Below are positions 1-8,234 of a stretch of 46,346 nucleotides of DNA, in pieces (position 1 is the stretch's first letter; the number at the start of each line of letters is the position of its first letter). Under the pieces are notes generated by a model. It worked only from the letters and a program-made list of their open reading frames with translations, was not told the origin of the DNA and ran no database searches. The stretch covers positions 1 through 46,346 of the forward strand of contig CAJAIK010000100.1 in the NCBI GenBank assembly GCA_903939765.1, read 5' to 3'. A program made the position numbers and the translations under genes. The DNA is from an uncultured Chlorobiaceae bacterium (GTDB lineage Bacteria; Bacteroidota; Chlorobiia; Chlorobiales; Chlorobiaceae).

Positions 1-1
1 G

Positions 2-124
2 CAGGTTCATGAAGCTCATATTCGTAATGAACAAACCGGCGAGGTGCTCGTGATGCAGATGGATGCCAGTGACTTTGCGGGCAGCGTGCTCGGTAGTCTC
101 TTGGATTCAGAGCTTTCGCACTAA
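2..124 (+). CDS. C-terminal fragment of an unrecognised protein
   Basis: An open frame enters from the left edge and gives 40 residues before a TAA stop at 122-124. The fragment is mixed-polarity and ends in SLLDSELSH, with no Cys, no transmembrane segment and no motif I recognise. It is the only rightward reading frame at this edge and no competing gene overlaps it. The 225 bases that follow, up to the convergent sulfate-binding protein gene, hold no convincing gene. No function is proposed. Confidence 0.5.
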   Translation, partial: QVHEAHIRNEQTGEVLVMQMDASDFAGSVLGSLLDSELSH

Positions 125-349
125 GTGGCACAACTCAGGAAAAAACGAAGGCAATGTTATCACAAGAAATCCGAAAGAGACTTCCGTTAAAACACGTTAT
201 CCAGCTTTTTAGTATAAATCGACGGAAGAATTCACTGAGGAAATAAAGCGGGAAGTGTCCGTCTGGAAGCAGCATAGCACTCAATGGAGCTGAACAGGAA
301 ACAGGCTTGCAGCAAAATTCGGCACTGGCAAGAGAGCACGGAACCCCGT

Positions 350-1372
350 TCAGGGGGCATAGATCTGATCAAAAATTCCACCATCGTCAAAGTGGGTTTT
401 CTGGGCAGTACGCCAGTTTCCAAACACGTCCGTCATCGTAAAGAGCTTGATTTTGGCGAAGTTTGCAGCATATTTTTTAAGCATTGCCGGATTTCGGGGC
501 CGACAAAAGTTCTGCGCAATAATCTCCTGTGCCCGGGGTGTGTAAAGAAAGCTTAAATAGGCTTCTGAAAGCTTGCGGGTACCGTGTTTTGCAACATTTC
601 TATCCACAATGGCCACTGGTGGCTCTGCAAAAATGCTGACGGATGGAGCAACGATTTCAAACTTGTCCGCTCCGAACTTATTGAGAATCAGGTGAGCTTC
701 ATACTCCCATGTCAGAAGCACATCACCAAGTCCTCGCTGCGCAAATGTCATGGTTGAACCACGGGCTCCTGTATCAAGCACAAGAACATTGCGATATAAT
801 GCCCTGATAAAGTTCTTTGCCTCCTCTTTCGAACCTGTCTGTTTTTGTTTGTAGCCCCATGCCGCCAGATAGTTCCACCGCGCAGCGCCGCCTGTTTTCG
901 GATTTGGGGTAATGACCGATACACCGGGTTTAACCAGATCATCCCAATTTCTGATCTGTTTCGGATTTCCCTTCCGTACCACAAAGAGAATGGTGGAGGT
1001 GAAGGGTGCGCTGTTGAAAGCAAACCTCTTCTGCCAGTTTGGCGAAAGAAGTTTTCGCTCAGCGATGGCATCAATATCACGGGCAAGTGCCAAGGTCACC
1101 ACATCAGCCTCTTCAAGGCCCTGAATGACTGCCCGCGACTGCTTTCCGGATCCGCCATGTGACTGGTTGATGATCACCGTCTGACTGGTTTTCTTTTTCC
1201 AGTATTGAGCAAACGCAGCATTTTCGCTTTGGTAGAGCTCCCGCGAAGTATCATAAGAGACATTCAGCAGGGTTACACTTTCTCCGGTTGCTTTTGCGAT
1301 AACTCCCGGAACTGCCGAGAGCAAAAGCAGCAGCGCAAAAAACATGATTTTTTTTATCCGGTAATACCTCAT
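350..1372 (-). CDS. sbp: Periplasmic sulfate-binding protein (Sbp family)
   Basis: A 340-residue solute-binding protein that should capture sulfate (possibly thiosulfate) in the periplasm for an ABC importer. Residues 1-26 form a signal peptide with a hydrophobic core ending near IAKA. The mature part carries Sbp-family blocks: LLNVSYD near 35, QSHGGSGKQ near 69, [19 protein letters not shown] and [12 protein letters not shown]. Length matches the family. The start has a strong GGGGAGG ribosome site four to five bases upstream. No CysT/CysW permease or CysA ATPase lies in the window, so its transport partner must be elsewhere. The next upstream genes encode exported DUF1566-type and TPR proteins, not sulfur enzymes. 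Family assignment is firm; the true ligand is not settled. Confidence 0.9.
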   Translation of the reverse strand: MRYYRIKKIMFFALLLLLSAVPGVIAKATGESVTLLNVSYDTSRELYQSENAAFAQYWKKKTSQTVIINQSHGGSGKQSRAVIQGLEEADVVTLALARDIDAIAERKLLSPNWQKRFAFNSAPFTSTILFVVRKGNPKQIRNWDDLVKPGVSVITPNPKTGGAARWNYLAAWGYKQKQTGSKEEAKNFIRALYRNVLVLDTGARGSTMTFAQRGLGDVLLTWEYEAHLILNKFGADKFEIVAPSVSIFAEPPVAIVDRNVAKHGTRKLSEAYLSFLYTPRAQEIIAQNFCRPRNPAMLKKYAANFAKIKLFTMTDVFGNWRTAQKTHFDDGGIFDQIYAP

Positions 1373-1404
1373 TTTCCTCCCCGTTATGATAAGAAAGAAA
1401 TTCG

Positions 1405-1884
1405 TTAAAAGGTACGAACAGCTCGTACAGACAAACTATCCATCTTGGACGTAACACCCTGCGAGCCATCCAAAAACAACTGGCTAAAGGCCGATTTGGT
1501 ACCATACTCAGTCGAACTCCAATATTTTTCGTCTGAAAAACCACCAATGACAGCTCTTGATAGATAAAGCTTGTTCAGCTCATCCTTGTCGGGCAAATGC
1601 CAGTCGTTAAAACCATTCTGCTCCAACCGGTCACACAATCCATAGGCATCAGTCCAGTTGAAGCTCCCCGACATATCCTGTTTGGCCGCAATAAGGCCAT
1701 GCTGTAGAGCTACTCTTGAACCCGATTCACCCGGACTTTGAAGAAAGGCAACCTCTACAGGCGACTCTCCAGAGGCTTTTTTTAGCGGTGCCGCCGTCAA
1801 CAATGAAGCGAGCAGGGAAATACCCAAAATCGGTAAAAGAGTGCACCTCCGCCTGTCACTGCATATATGTTCAAATTTTTTCAT
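1405..1884 (-). CDS. Exported DUF1566 (Lcl C-terminal-like) domain protein
   Basis: A small exported protein of unknown role. From the ATG at 1884 it is 159 residues, with a basic N-terminus and a hydrophobic segment ([14 protein letters not shown]) that looks like a signal peptide. The body matches the DUF1566 pattern: LIAAKQDM, then [10 protein letters not shown], then a YWSSTEYG block and a terminal VRAVRTF. Such domains occur in secreted or surface proteins and are sometimes lectin-like, but no activity is established. An upstream in-frame GTG at 1929 would add a second hydrophobic stretch; neither start has a clear ribosome site. It begins only a few bases after the stop of a related gene, so the two are probably co-transcribed. 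Confidence 0.7.
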   Translation of the reverse strand: MKKFEHICSDRRRCTLLPILGISLLASLLTAAPLKKASGESPVEVAFLQSPGESGSRVALQHGLIAAKQDMSGSFNWTDAYGLCDRLEQNGFNDWHLPDKDELNKLYLSRAVIGGFSDEKYWSSTEYGTKSAFSQLFLDGSQGVTSKMDSLSVRAVRTF

Positions 1885-1935
1885 AATAATGCAGATAATT
1901 CCATAAAAAATGAGAATGAGCTCATCCACTCGCGG

Positions 1936-2304
1936 CTATCGAAAACTGTCCTGAGCATCGCGTTTGATGGCATCAGTGCCAGCTACAGTTCCGGATGATA
2001 ACGCTCCCGGCTCCACCCAGTCACGGTAAAGAGCACCGTTAAATGTATCAGATGCTGTTTTGACATGAGACCAGTAAAGATCTTCAGACATATTCGTTTG
2101 TCCGGCAATCATGACCTCTTCGGCGCTCTTTTTGAAACCACCTTCATTTGGCGGGAACAGGTAGATGACTATGCCTCCCCCATATTCATCACCGACTTTC
2201 AGGGTTCGCGCCTGAGAGAGCGGCGAAACGCACAGCAGACAAACGCCTAAAAGCAGCAACGGCTTCACGGGTCGGAGAATCGATATTATTGCTCTATATT
2301 TCAT
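1936..2304 (-). CDS. Exported DUF1566-like protein, apparently N-terminal half only
   Basis: A 122-residue exported protein starting at ATG 2304, chosen because a GTGGAG ribosome site lies about nine bases upstream; a longer reading from 2346 lacks one. Residues 1-32 are a signal peptide ending near SQARTL. The mature part begins VGDEYGGGIVIYL, the usual opening of DUF1566 proteins, and has IAGQTNMSEDLYW near the middle. It stops before the DWxLPxKxEL and YWSSTE blocks that complete the domain in the gene immediately downstream. It could be a truncated paralogue or a short natural form. Function unknown. Confidence 0.6.
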   Translation of the reverse strand: MKYRAIISILRPVKPLLLLGVCLLCVSPLSQARTLKVGDEYGGGIVIYLFPPNEGGFKKSAEEVMIAGQTNMSEDLYWSHVKTASDTFNGALYRDWVEPGALSSGTVAGTDAIKRDAQDSFR

Positions 2305-2404
2305 GATTCCATACTCCACTTTCTTTTCTTTAAAATAAGAAAACAATTATTATTAAAGCGCTTCAGATATTCGGGGGAATTTGACAACCGGGACGGTTCA
2401 GTTT

Positions 2405-4699
2405 TCAACGCTTCAAGCCCCTGATCACCGCAGCGCGCTTTTCTGACTCGTCGGCCGCCGCCATCTCTCCTGTTTTACGATAGATGATCGCCAAATGTTC
2501 AAGAAGAGTGGCAACATGCTCATCAACAGGTCCAAGGCTCTTCTCAACTATCGCCAGTGAGCGCCTGGCTAAGGGCTCTGCTTCGGCATAATGGCCCTCA
2601 GCAGAGTATAAATCGGCAAGGTTCATTAAACTCACCGCTACGTTTTGGCTATCCTGACCAAAGAATTTTTCCCGAATTGCAAGGGATCGAATAAACAGGG
2701 GCTTAGCCTCAGCATATCTGCCCTGGACTTTGTACAGCAACGCAAGATTATTCAATGTCGCTGCAACTTCAGGATGGTCAAGACCGAAGAGCCTTTCCTG
2801 GATGGGGAGAGCACGCAGGTAGAGTGGTTTTGCCTTTATATTGCTGCACTGGTTATAGTAGAACCTTCCAAGGTTGTTTAATGTCGATGCAACGTCAGGA
2901 TGAGCTGGCCCGAGAATCTTCTGCTGGATAGTTAATGCACGCAGGTAGAGTGGCTCGACCAAAGAAAAACGACCCTGGGCCTGATAAAGAGCGGCAAGAT
3001 TATTCAGACTTAAGGCAACATCCGGATGATCCTCACCCAGGGCCTCCTCACGAATGGCAAGCGCACGCCAATAGAGTGGCGCAGCTTCTGCATAGCGGCC
3101 TTGATCAGAGTAAAGTGCTGCAAGATTATTCAGGCTTCTTGCAACATAGGGGTGATCAGAACCAAAAATCTTCTCCCGGATGGCCAATGCACGCAGATAA
3201 AGAGGCTCGGCTTCTGCATATTTGTTTTGAGTGCTGCAGAGCCATGCAAGATTGTTCAGACTTCTTGCCACATCAGGGTGATCGGCACCAAAAAGCTTCT
3301 CCCGGATAGCCAGCGCGCGACGGTAGAGAGGCTCTGCATCGCCATAGCGACCCTGCAAGCTATAAAGTTCGGCCCGATTGTCGAGGCTCTCGGCAACCAG
3401 AAAATGCTCTTGTCCAAGAGCCCCCTCCCTGAGAGCCAGTGACTGGCTGAAAAGAGATTCTGCCTCTGTGTACCGGCCAAGGGCAACATAAATTCCTCCA
3501 AGATTATTCATGCAGGTGGCCCTGTCAGGCTGAGCCAAACCGGAATTTTTTTCACGCATGGCCAGTGCCTGCCTGGAAAGCGTTTCTGCCTCTGCATATC
3601 GGCCCATGGTATAGTAAAAACCGGCAAGGGCATTCAAACTCGCTACAGTCTGAAGGCTATCCAGACCAACGATCTTTTTCTTGATCGTAAGGGCCCTCAG
3701 ATAGAGCGGCTCAGCGTCATCGTATTTCCCTTGCGTTTTGTAGAGCTCAGCAAGGTTGATCAAGCTGGCGGCGACATCGGGATGAAAGAAACCAAAAGAG
3801 CTCTGACGGATTGCCAACACCCGGTGATAAAGAGGTGAGGCCTCGGCGTATCTGCCCTGTGCAAAGTAGATGCCTGCAAGATTATTGAGGCTCGTTGCCA
3901 CATCAGGATGAGCCGAACCAAGGGATGTCTCACGAATCGCCAGCGCCCGTTTAACCAGAGATTCAGCGTCGGCATACCGGCCCATACTCTTGTACAACTC
4001 CGCAAGGTTGTTCCGGCATGTTGCATCCTCAAGGTGATCGGGCGACGGAAGTTTCTCGCAAATTACGAGCGCGCGTCTATAGAGATTCTCTGCATCCGGA
4101 TAGCGGCCAAGGGTGACGTAAAGCCCTGCAAGATTGTTCAGAACCATGACGGCCTCCGGGCGCTGAGGAGGAGGCTCTGTGTCAGAGAGATTGTCATGAA
4201 TGGCAACCGCGTGCCGGTAAAGCGACTCAGCTTCCACATACCGGCCCTGGAGAACATAAAGTCTCGCAATATTATTCAGAATCGGTGCAACATAGAGATG
4301 ATACTGACCAAAGGCCTCCTCACGAATAGCAAGAGCACGCAGGTAAAGAGGAACTGCCTCCAAATAGCGCCCCTGAGTGTTGTACAACTCCGCCAGATTG
4401 TTCAGACTTGTGGCCACATCGGGATGTGCCGAACCAAGAGATTTCTCACGAATTGCCAGTGCCCGGCGGAACATAGGCTCAGCCGCAGCATATCGAGCAC
4501 GGGAATAATAACATCCCGCCAGGTTATTGAGGCTCAAGGCAAGATCTATCGAATCCGGATCAGCTCTCTTTTCCGCCCTCTCTACCGCTTTTTTTGCCTT
4601 CATAAGGGCACTCCCGGCCACACCCCGACCAGATGATGCCACGGCAGCAGAAGTGATGATAAAACAGAGCAGCACACACGCAACAAGCCGCCCGAACAT
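2405..4699 (-). CDS. Exported kinesin-light-chain-type TPR repeat protein
   Basis: About 764 residues from ATG 4699, which opens directly onto a signal peptide (LVACVLLCFIITSAAV). The frame stays open to 4849, so a longer start cannot be excluded, and no start has a clear ribosome site. Almost the whole mature protein is tandem 42-residue repeats: sixteen full copies (one of 46 residues) and a final partial one. The consensus is SLNNLAxLYxxQGRYAEAEP, then LYxRALAIREKxFGxDHPDV. This is the TPR_10/TPR_12 type seen in kinesin light chains and many bacterial scaffold proteins. The fold is a superhelical peptide-binding array, probably periplasmic. No enzymatic domain is attached, so a binding or scaffolding role is inferred. 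The neighbouring MoxR/DUF58 cluster may be functionally linked but that is unproven. Confidence 0.85.
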   Translation of the reverse strand: MFGRLVACVLLCFIITSAAVASSGRGVAGSALMKAKKAVERAEKRADPDSIDLALSLNNLAGCYYSRARYAAAEPMFRRALAIREKSLGSAHPDVATSLNNLAELYNTQGRYLEAVPLYLRALAIREEAFGQYHLYVAPILNNIARLYVLQGRYVEAESLYRHAVAIHDNLSDTEPPPQRPEAVMVLNNLAGLYVTLGRYPDAENLYRRALVICEKLPSPDHLEDATCRNNLAELYKSMGRYADAESLVKRALAIRETSLGSAHPDVATSLNNLAGIYFAQGRYAEASPLYHRVLAIRQSSFGFFHPDVAASLINLAELYKTQGKYDDAEPLYLRALTIKKKIVGLDSLQTVASLNALAGFYYTMGRYAEAETLSRQALAMREKNSGLAQPDRATCMNNLGGIYVALGRYTEAESLFSQSLALREGALGQEHFLVAESLDNRAELYSLQGRYGDAEPLYRRALAIREKLFGADHPDVARSLNNLAWLCSTQNKYAEAEPLYLRALAIREKIFGSDHPYVARSLNNLAALYSDQGRYAEAAPLYWRALAIREEALGEDHPDVALSLNNLAALYQAQGRFSLVEPLYLRALTIQQKILGPAHPDVASTLNNLGRFYYNQCSNIKAKPLYLRALPIQERLFGLDHPEVAATLNNLALLYKVQGRYAEAKPLFIRSLAIREKFFGQDSQNVAVSLMNLADLYSAEGHYAEAEPLARRSLAIVEKSLGPVDEHVATLLEHLAIIYRKTGEMAAADESEKRAAVIRGLKR
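2408..4534 (-). repeat. Tandem 126-bp coding repeats (17 TPR units)
   Basis: Protein-level periodicity of 42 residues corresponds to a 126-bp period in the DNA. Units diverge in sequence but keep LNNLA, GRYAEAE and HPDVA-type blocks. The third unit is lengthened by four residues with a PPPQ insertion, and the last unit breaks down after about 33 residues. The array is in frame throughout, consistent with selection on the protein. Confidence 0.8.
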
Positions 4700-4751
4700 G
4701 TTCACGCTGGTATACAGAGTGCACCTCTCACCACGGATGCCTTGCAAAAAA

Positions 4752-4934
4752 TCAGACATAAGCAAAAAGCTTTTGATTAGCATCAATCCACGAGCGCACC
4801 CCTGTAAAATATAACGCGGCAAATACACTGCCCCAAAATAAAAGCGCAATCTGCCAGAGCGAAAAACAATACCACATGAGCCGCAGCCGAATGGTTTCTG
4901 CTTTTTTCACGTTACCCTTATCGTGCGCAATCAC
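4752..4934 (-). CDS. Possible small single-span membrane protein
   Basis: A 60-codon frame starting at GTG 4934, 17 bases after the stop of the BatD/DUF4381-like gene and ending just before the TPR gene's signal-peptide start. A basic, charged N-terminus (HDKGNVKKAETIRLRLR-like) is followed by a hydrophobic span around WQIALLFWGSVFAALYF and a short polar tail. This is the expected layout of a small inner-membrane protein. There is no recognisable family and the ribosome site is weak. It sits where BatA would be expected in a typical Bat operon, but shows no von Willebrand motif. It could also be untranslated spacer. Confidence 0.4.
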   Translation of the reverse strand: MIAHDKGNVKKAETIRLRLMWYCFSLWQIALLFWGSVFAALYFTGVRSWIDANQKLFAYV

Positions 4935-4951
4935 TCATTGGATAACAACGT

Positions 4952-5923
4952 CTACCCCTCTGCCTTTGGTATGCGGGTAGAACGAATCACTTCTGAAGCT
5001 TTTTTGAGTGACTGACGTGACTCTTCGACATCGGGACGACTGTCGGCAAATTTGACGAGATCGGCCTGTTTGAGCAAGTTCATGATGCTTTCAAATCCTG
5101 CAACACCAATCTTTTTCAAGTCGCGTTCAATCTCTTGCGTTACCGCTTCGAGTGCACTGATTCGGTAGTGGTTTTCAAGAAAGGAGCGCATGATGTTACT
5201 GAGCTCCTCATAGCATTCGTGCGGAGGCATCCCCGCTGAAAGACTTGAACCAAGTTTTCTGAGCTTCCGCTGGGCAATCTGTCCGGAATCAACCCGCTCG
5301 GCGCTGTTGCGCACCGTGCGTTTGAGCAAAAAAAGCAGCAGAAGCACCATACCGGCAACACCAAACACTCCGGCAACAACGCTCATGATCAGAAAAGGGC
5401 GAATCGATGGCTTCAGGGGTGGCTTGAGAGGCCGGAGTTCGCGCATGGAAGAGTCGGTGAGCGCCCGAACAAAGAGCGAGACTGATGGAGTATAAGGAAC
5501 TCTTTTTGTTACCCGTCCCTGGAGATCCCGAAACACCACGGTAAAGGGTGGGAGAGGCTGATAACCACGGCCAAACACCGCAAGTTCAAGCTCAAACTCC
5601 TCCGTGCCCGATTCTCCGGAAAGAGGATACGAGGAGGAGTGTTTCCGGCTGACCAGCTCAAAAAAATGGTTGGCAAGGGAGTCACTCCGGTCGAACCCTT
5701 CAATTGCAGCCACCTCTTTTTCTGAATGATGAACCGTAATCAAACAGCGAATACGGTCGCCGACAAGAGCGCTATCAGGGATAACCTTAACGTTGATGCG
5801 GTACGGCACCGCTTTGACTGCACCGAAGAGGGGTGAAAAGGGAAGCATCGGGCAGAGGAAAAGCAGCAGAAAAAGCAGCCACTTTTGAAGCCCGGCCCTC
5901 TGTAATTCAGAGCTTGCGTTCAC
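4952..5923 (-). CDS. BatD/DUF4381-like membrane protein
   Basis: About 323 residues if started at GTG 5923, which places the hydrophobic signal segment (WLLFLLLFLCPMLPF) near the N-terminus and overlaps the DUF58 gene by 17 bases. A periplasmic beta-rich domain follows (about 35-175) with a DxALVGDRI segment typical of BatD-like proteins. One membrane span comes next (FLIMSVVAGVFGVAGMVLLLL), then a cytoplasmic helical domain with RSFLENHYRISALEAVT and QADLVKFADS blocks. These resemble the C-terminal part of DUF4381 and BatD-type partners of MoxR ATPases. It follows moxR and DUF58 in one leftward transcription unit. The likely role is an envelope-anchored partner of the MoxR/DUF58 pair. The exact subfamily is uncertain. 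Confidence 0.65.
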   Translation of the reverse strand: MNASSELQRAGLQKWLLFLLLFLCPMLPFSPLFGAVKAVPYRINVKVIPDSALVGDRIRCLITVHHSEKEVAAIEGFDRSDSLANHFFELVSRKHSSSYPLSGESGTEEFELELAVFGRGYQPLPPFTVVFRDLQGRVTKRVPYTPSVSLFVRALTDSSMRELRPLKPPLKPSIRPFLIMSVVAGVFGVAGMVLLLLFLLKRTVRNSAERVDSGQIAQRKLRKLGSSLSAGMPPHECYEELSNIMRSFLENHYRISALEAVTQEIERDLKKIGVAGFESIMNLLKQADLVKFADSRPDVEESRQSLKKASEVIRSTRIPKAEG

Positions 5924-6797
5924 GATTCCGGAAAAAAGAGTTAAGGTCACCCGTAAACGGGCGATCCGTGTCGAGAAAAACCGAGTCGATACGCATGCGC
6001 CTGAGCCGCTGACGGAGCTCGTCATGCTGCCTTGATTGCTCCAGCCGATAGCGTTCTATTTCGCGGCGGCTGCCGCCATCGATCGTGAGCCGCAGGCCGG
6101 TTTCCGGCTCTTCCAGGTCAAGCAGACCGCTGTAAGGCAGCGCTTTGTCGAGCGGGTCACTGATGTGCACAAGAATAAAGTCATGACGGGTATTGAGCAG
6201 CTTCATCCCTTTTTCATAATCACTGTCGACAAGATCGGTCAAGAGAAAAATGATCTCCTGTCGCTTGCGGGTATAGCGGATAAAGGAGAGGGCCGCACCG
6301 ATATTGGTGGTGCGGCTCCTTGGCTTCAGTCGAACAAGTTCTTCAAGAATCACCAGCACATGATAACGCCCTTTTCGAGGTGGGATATAGGTTTCAACCC
6401 GGTCGGTAAAAACGAGAAGTCCAACCTTGTCGTTGTTCTGGAGTGCGCTGAAGGCAAGGACGGCACACACCTCAAGGGCAAGATCCTTTTTACTCTGCTT
6501 GCGGCTGCCGAACAGCATTGATGCGGAGCCGTCAACAACAAGCAGAAGGCTCCGCTCCCGCTCCTCGGTAAAGAGCTTGACATAGAGTTCGTGCTTCCGG
6601 GCGGAGGTATTCCAGTCAATGGAACGAACATCGTCACCGTACTGGTATTCGCGGACATTGCTGAACTCGATCCCCTTCCCCTTGAACGATGAGTGGTATT
6701 CACCGCTGAACAACTCGCTGGCCATGCGCTTCGAGCGGATTTCAACACGCCTTATGATATTCTGGAGCTCTTTCAATCGCTCTTCACTCTTTTCCAT
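5907..6797 (-). CDS. DUF58 domain protein (MoxR-associated)
   Basis: About 296 residues. The ATG at 6797 is preferred over one six codons upstream because a GGAG ribosome site sits six to seven bases before it. The defining DUF58 block is present (GEYHSSFKGKGIEF, then YGDDVRSIDWN). It is followed by a von Willebrand-like region with a degenerate MIDAS segment, VVDGSASM. There are no membrane spans, so the protein is probably cytoplasmic or peripheral. DUF58 proteins nearly always lie beside a MoxR AAA ATPase and are thought to be its substrate-side adaptor, often in metal insertion or envelope-complex maturation. Here moxR ends 33 bases upstream and the next gene overlaps the 3' end, indicating tight co-expression. 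Confidence 0.88.
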   Translation of the reverse strand: MEKSEERLKELQNIIRRVEIRSKRMASELFSGEYHSSFKGKGIEFSNVREYQYGDDVRSIDWNTSARKHELYVKLFTEERERSLLLVVDGSASMLFGSRKQSKKDLALEVCAVLAFSALQNNDKVGLLVFTDRVETYIPPRKGRYHVLVILEELVRLKPRSRTTNIGAALSFIRYTRKRQEIIFLLTDLVDSDYEKGMKLLNTRHDFILVHISDPLDKALPYSGLLDLEEPETGLRLTIDGGSRREIERYRLEQSRQHDELRQRLRRMRIDSVFLDTDRPFTGDLNSFFRNRERKL

Positions 6798-6830
6798 TGC
6801 CCACTCCACGCTCATGTTCTGTCGCCAAAA

Positions 6831-7829
6831 TTATGGAACCTGCACATGCTGCAGGATCTGCCGGATAATATCGTCAGGTTTGATGTTGTCAGCCTCAGCT
6901 TCGTATCCCGGTCTTATACGGTGGCGAAGGGTATCGTAGGCGATAGCCTTTACATCTTCCGGGGTTATATATGGCCGATGCTGTAAAAACGCATGCGCTT
7001 TTGCGGCAAGAAGAAGAAATATTGAGGCCCTTGGAGAGGCGCCATACTCTATCATTGCTTCAAGATTGGCCATGCCATATTTTGCTGGTTTTCTGGTAGC
7101 AACAACAAGGTCAACGATATAGCGCTGCACTCTGGGGTCAACGTAAATTCGATCAATCAGTCCCCTTGCTCTGGAAATATCGTGAGGCTGCACAACCGGC
7201 ATGACCGGCAACTTGCTGGCAGTGGTCGCCGATTGCAGCATGATCTCAAGTTCCTCATCGTATGAAGGATAATCGACAAGAATCTTCATCATAAACCGGT
7301 CAACCTGCGCTTCCGGAAGAATATAGGTACCTTCATGCTCAATGGGATTCTGGGTCGCCAGCACCATAAAGGGCTCCTGCAGCGGGAATGTCTGACTGCC
7401 GATCGTTACCTGATGCTCCTGCATTGCCTCAAGCAGTGCGGACTGCACTTTGGCTGGTGAACGGTTGATTTCATCGGCAAGGATAACGTTGGCAAAAACC
7501 GGCCCCTTGCGGGGATAGAACTCCATATCCTTTGGATTGTATATCATTGTTCCGATGAGGTCGGCAGGCAACATATCCGGGGTAAACTGGATGCGCTGGA
7601 ACTTCAGATTCATTGCGGATGCAAAGGTTCTGATAATAAGTGTTTTGGCAAGTCCGGGCACACCCTCAAGCAAAATATGGCCATTAACGAGCATGGCAAT
7701 AAAAATCCTCCCGATCACCTCCTGCTGGCCGATAATCCGCAGGGAAAGCTGTTCCTGCGCCAGTTCGAGAAAACGGGAGGCCTCCGTTATCTGCACTCCA
7801 AGCTCTTCCAGTTCTACTGCATGCTGCAT
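6831..7829 (-). CDS. MoxR-family AAA+ ATPase
   Basis: A 332-residue AAA_3 ATPase. The Walker A motif GVPGLAKT lies at 56-63, Walker B VILADE at 115-120, followed by INRSPAKVQSALLEAMQE. A sensor-type ATQNPIEHEGTY block is present and the C-terminal lid is helical. The ATG at 7829 has a GAGGAGG ribosome site six bases upstream. MoxR proteins act as chaperones that remodel or activate partner complexes, typically with von Willebrand proteins. It is the first gene of the leftward moxR-DUF58-BatD-like unit. The usual BatA/BatB genes are missing here, so the client is not evident from the local context. Confidence 0.93.
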   Translation of the reverse strand: MQHAVELEELGVQITEASRFLELAQEQLSLRIIGQQEVIGRIFIAMLVNGHILLEGVPGLAKTLIIRTFASAMNLKFQRIQFTPDMLPADLIGTMIYNPKDMEFYPRKGPVFANVILADEINRSPAKVQSALLEAMQEHQVTIGSQTFPLQEPFMVLATQNPIEHEGTYILPEAQVDRFMMKILVDYPSYDEELEIMLQSATTASKLPVMPVVQPHDISRARGLIDRIYVDPRVQRYIVDLVVATRKPAKYGMANLEAMIEYGASPRASIFLLLAAKAHAFLQHRPYITPEDVKAIAYDTLRHRIRPGYEAEADNIKPDDIIRQILQHVQVP

Positions 7830-7983
7830 GATGCCTCCTCTCTCTCTTGTGCTTGTTATGAAAACCTCTCAATAGAGGGCTGTGCACGCCAATTTTGTCG
7901 TCAGCGCAGGCTGCTGCTGCTGCCGCCGCTCTCTCTGTGGAACACCTCTTATATTTTGAATCTCCTCGCCTCCGGCTGGCTCC

Positions 7984-8211
7984 TCAAGCCTTCTTGAAGA
8001 AACCCTTGAAGCCAAAAAACACCATGGCTAACCCTCCGACCGTCGCGGGCCATACATAGAGATCGGGGATGTAAAGAAAGCTGTTGAGAAGGCCAAATTC
8101 AGGAGCAAAAAGAAGCATGAGGTTTGCCCCGATAAGGATCATAATCACATGGAGTGCGCTTACCTTCTCGCGCGGTTTGCTATTGTTAACTGGATTGTTA
8201 GCTTTGCCCAT
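7984..8211 (-). CDS. Small two-span membrane protein, unknown function
   Basis: A 75-residue protein from ATG 8211 (an upstream frame extension to 8274 would run into tsaD). A polar 20-residue head is followed by two hydrophobic segments, ALHVIMILIGANLMLLFA and a stretch around VWPATVGGLAMVFFG, and a short basic tail KGFFKKA. No family is recognised. It is divergent from tsaD with only 23 bases between start codons, so the two promoters must overlap the opposing genes. The 154 bases between it and moxR hold no other gene. Confidence 0.6.
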   Translation of the reverse strand: MGKANNPVNNSKPREKVSALHVIMILIGANLMLLFAPEFGLLNSFLYIPDLYVWPATVGGLAMVFFGFKGFFKKA

Positions 8212-8234
8212 AGTTCTACAGAAAAATTTATACC

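Noticed and set aside
284-556. Rightward 90-codon frame at the left end
   Set aside because: Mostly antisense to the 3' part of the sulfate-binding protein gene, with no motif or ribosome site.
1885-1990. A single frameshifted DUF1566 gene rather than two genes
   Set aside because: The second gene repeats the LIAAKQDM block and has its own signal-like segment, so simple frameshift joining does not give one normal domain.
2408-4534. Regular repeats considered as a CRISPR-like array
   Set aside because: Period is 126 bp, the units are diverged and in one reading frame, and they encode TPR units; no identical short repeats with spacers.
3908-4636. Rightward frame of 242 codons opposite the TPR gene
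   Set aside because: Its periodicity comes from the antisense of the 126-bp TPR repeats; no independent support.
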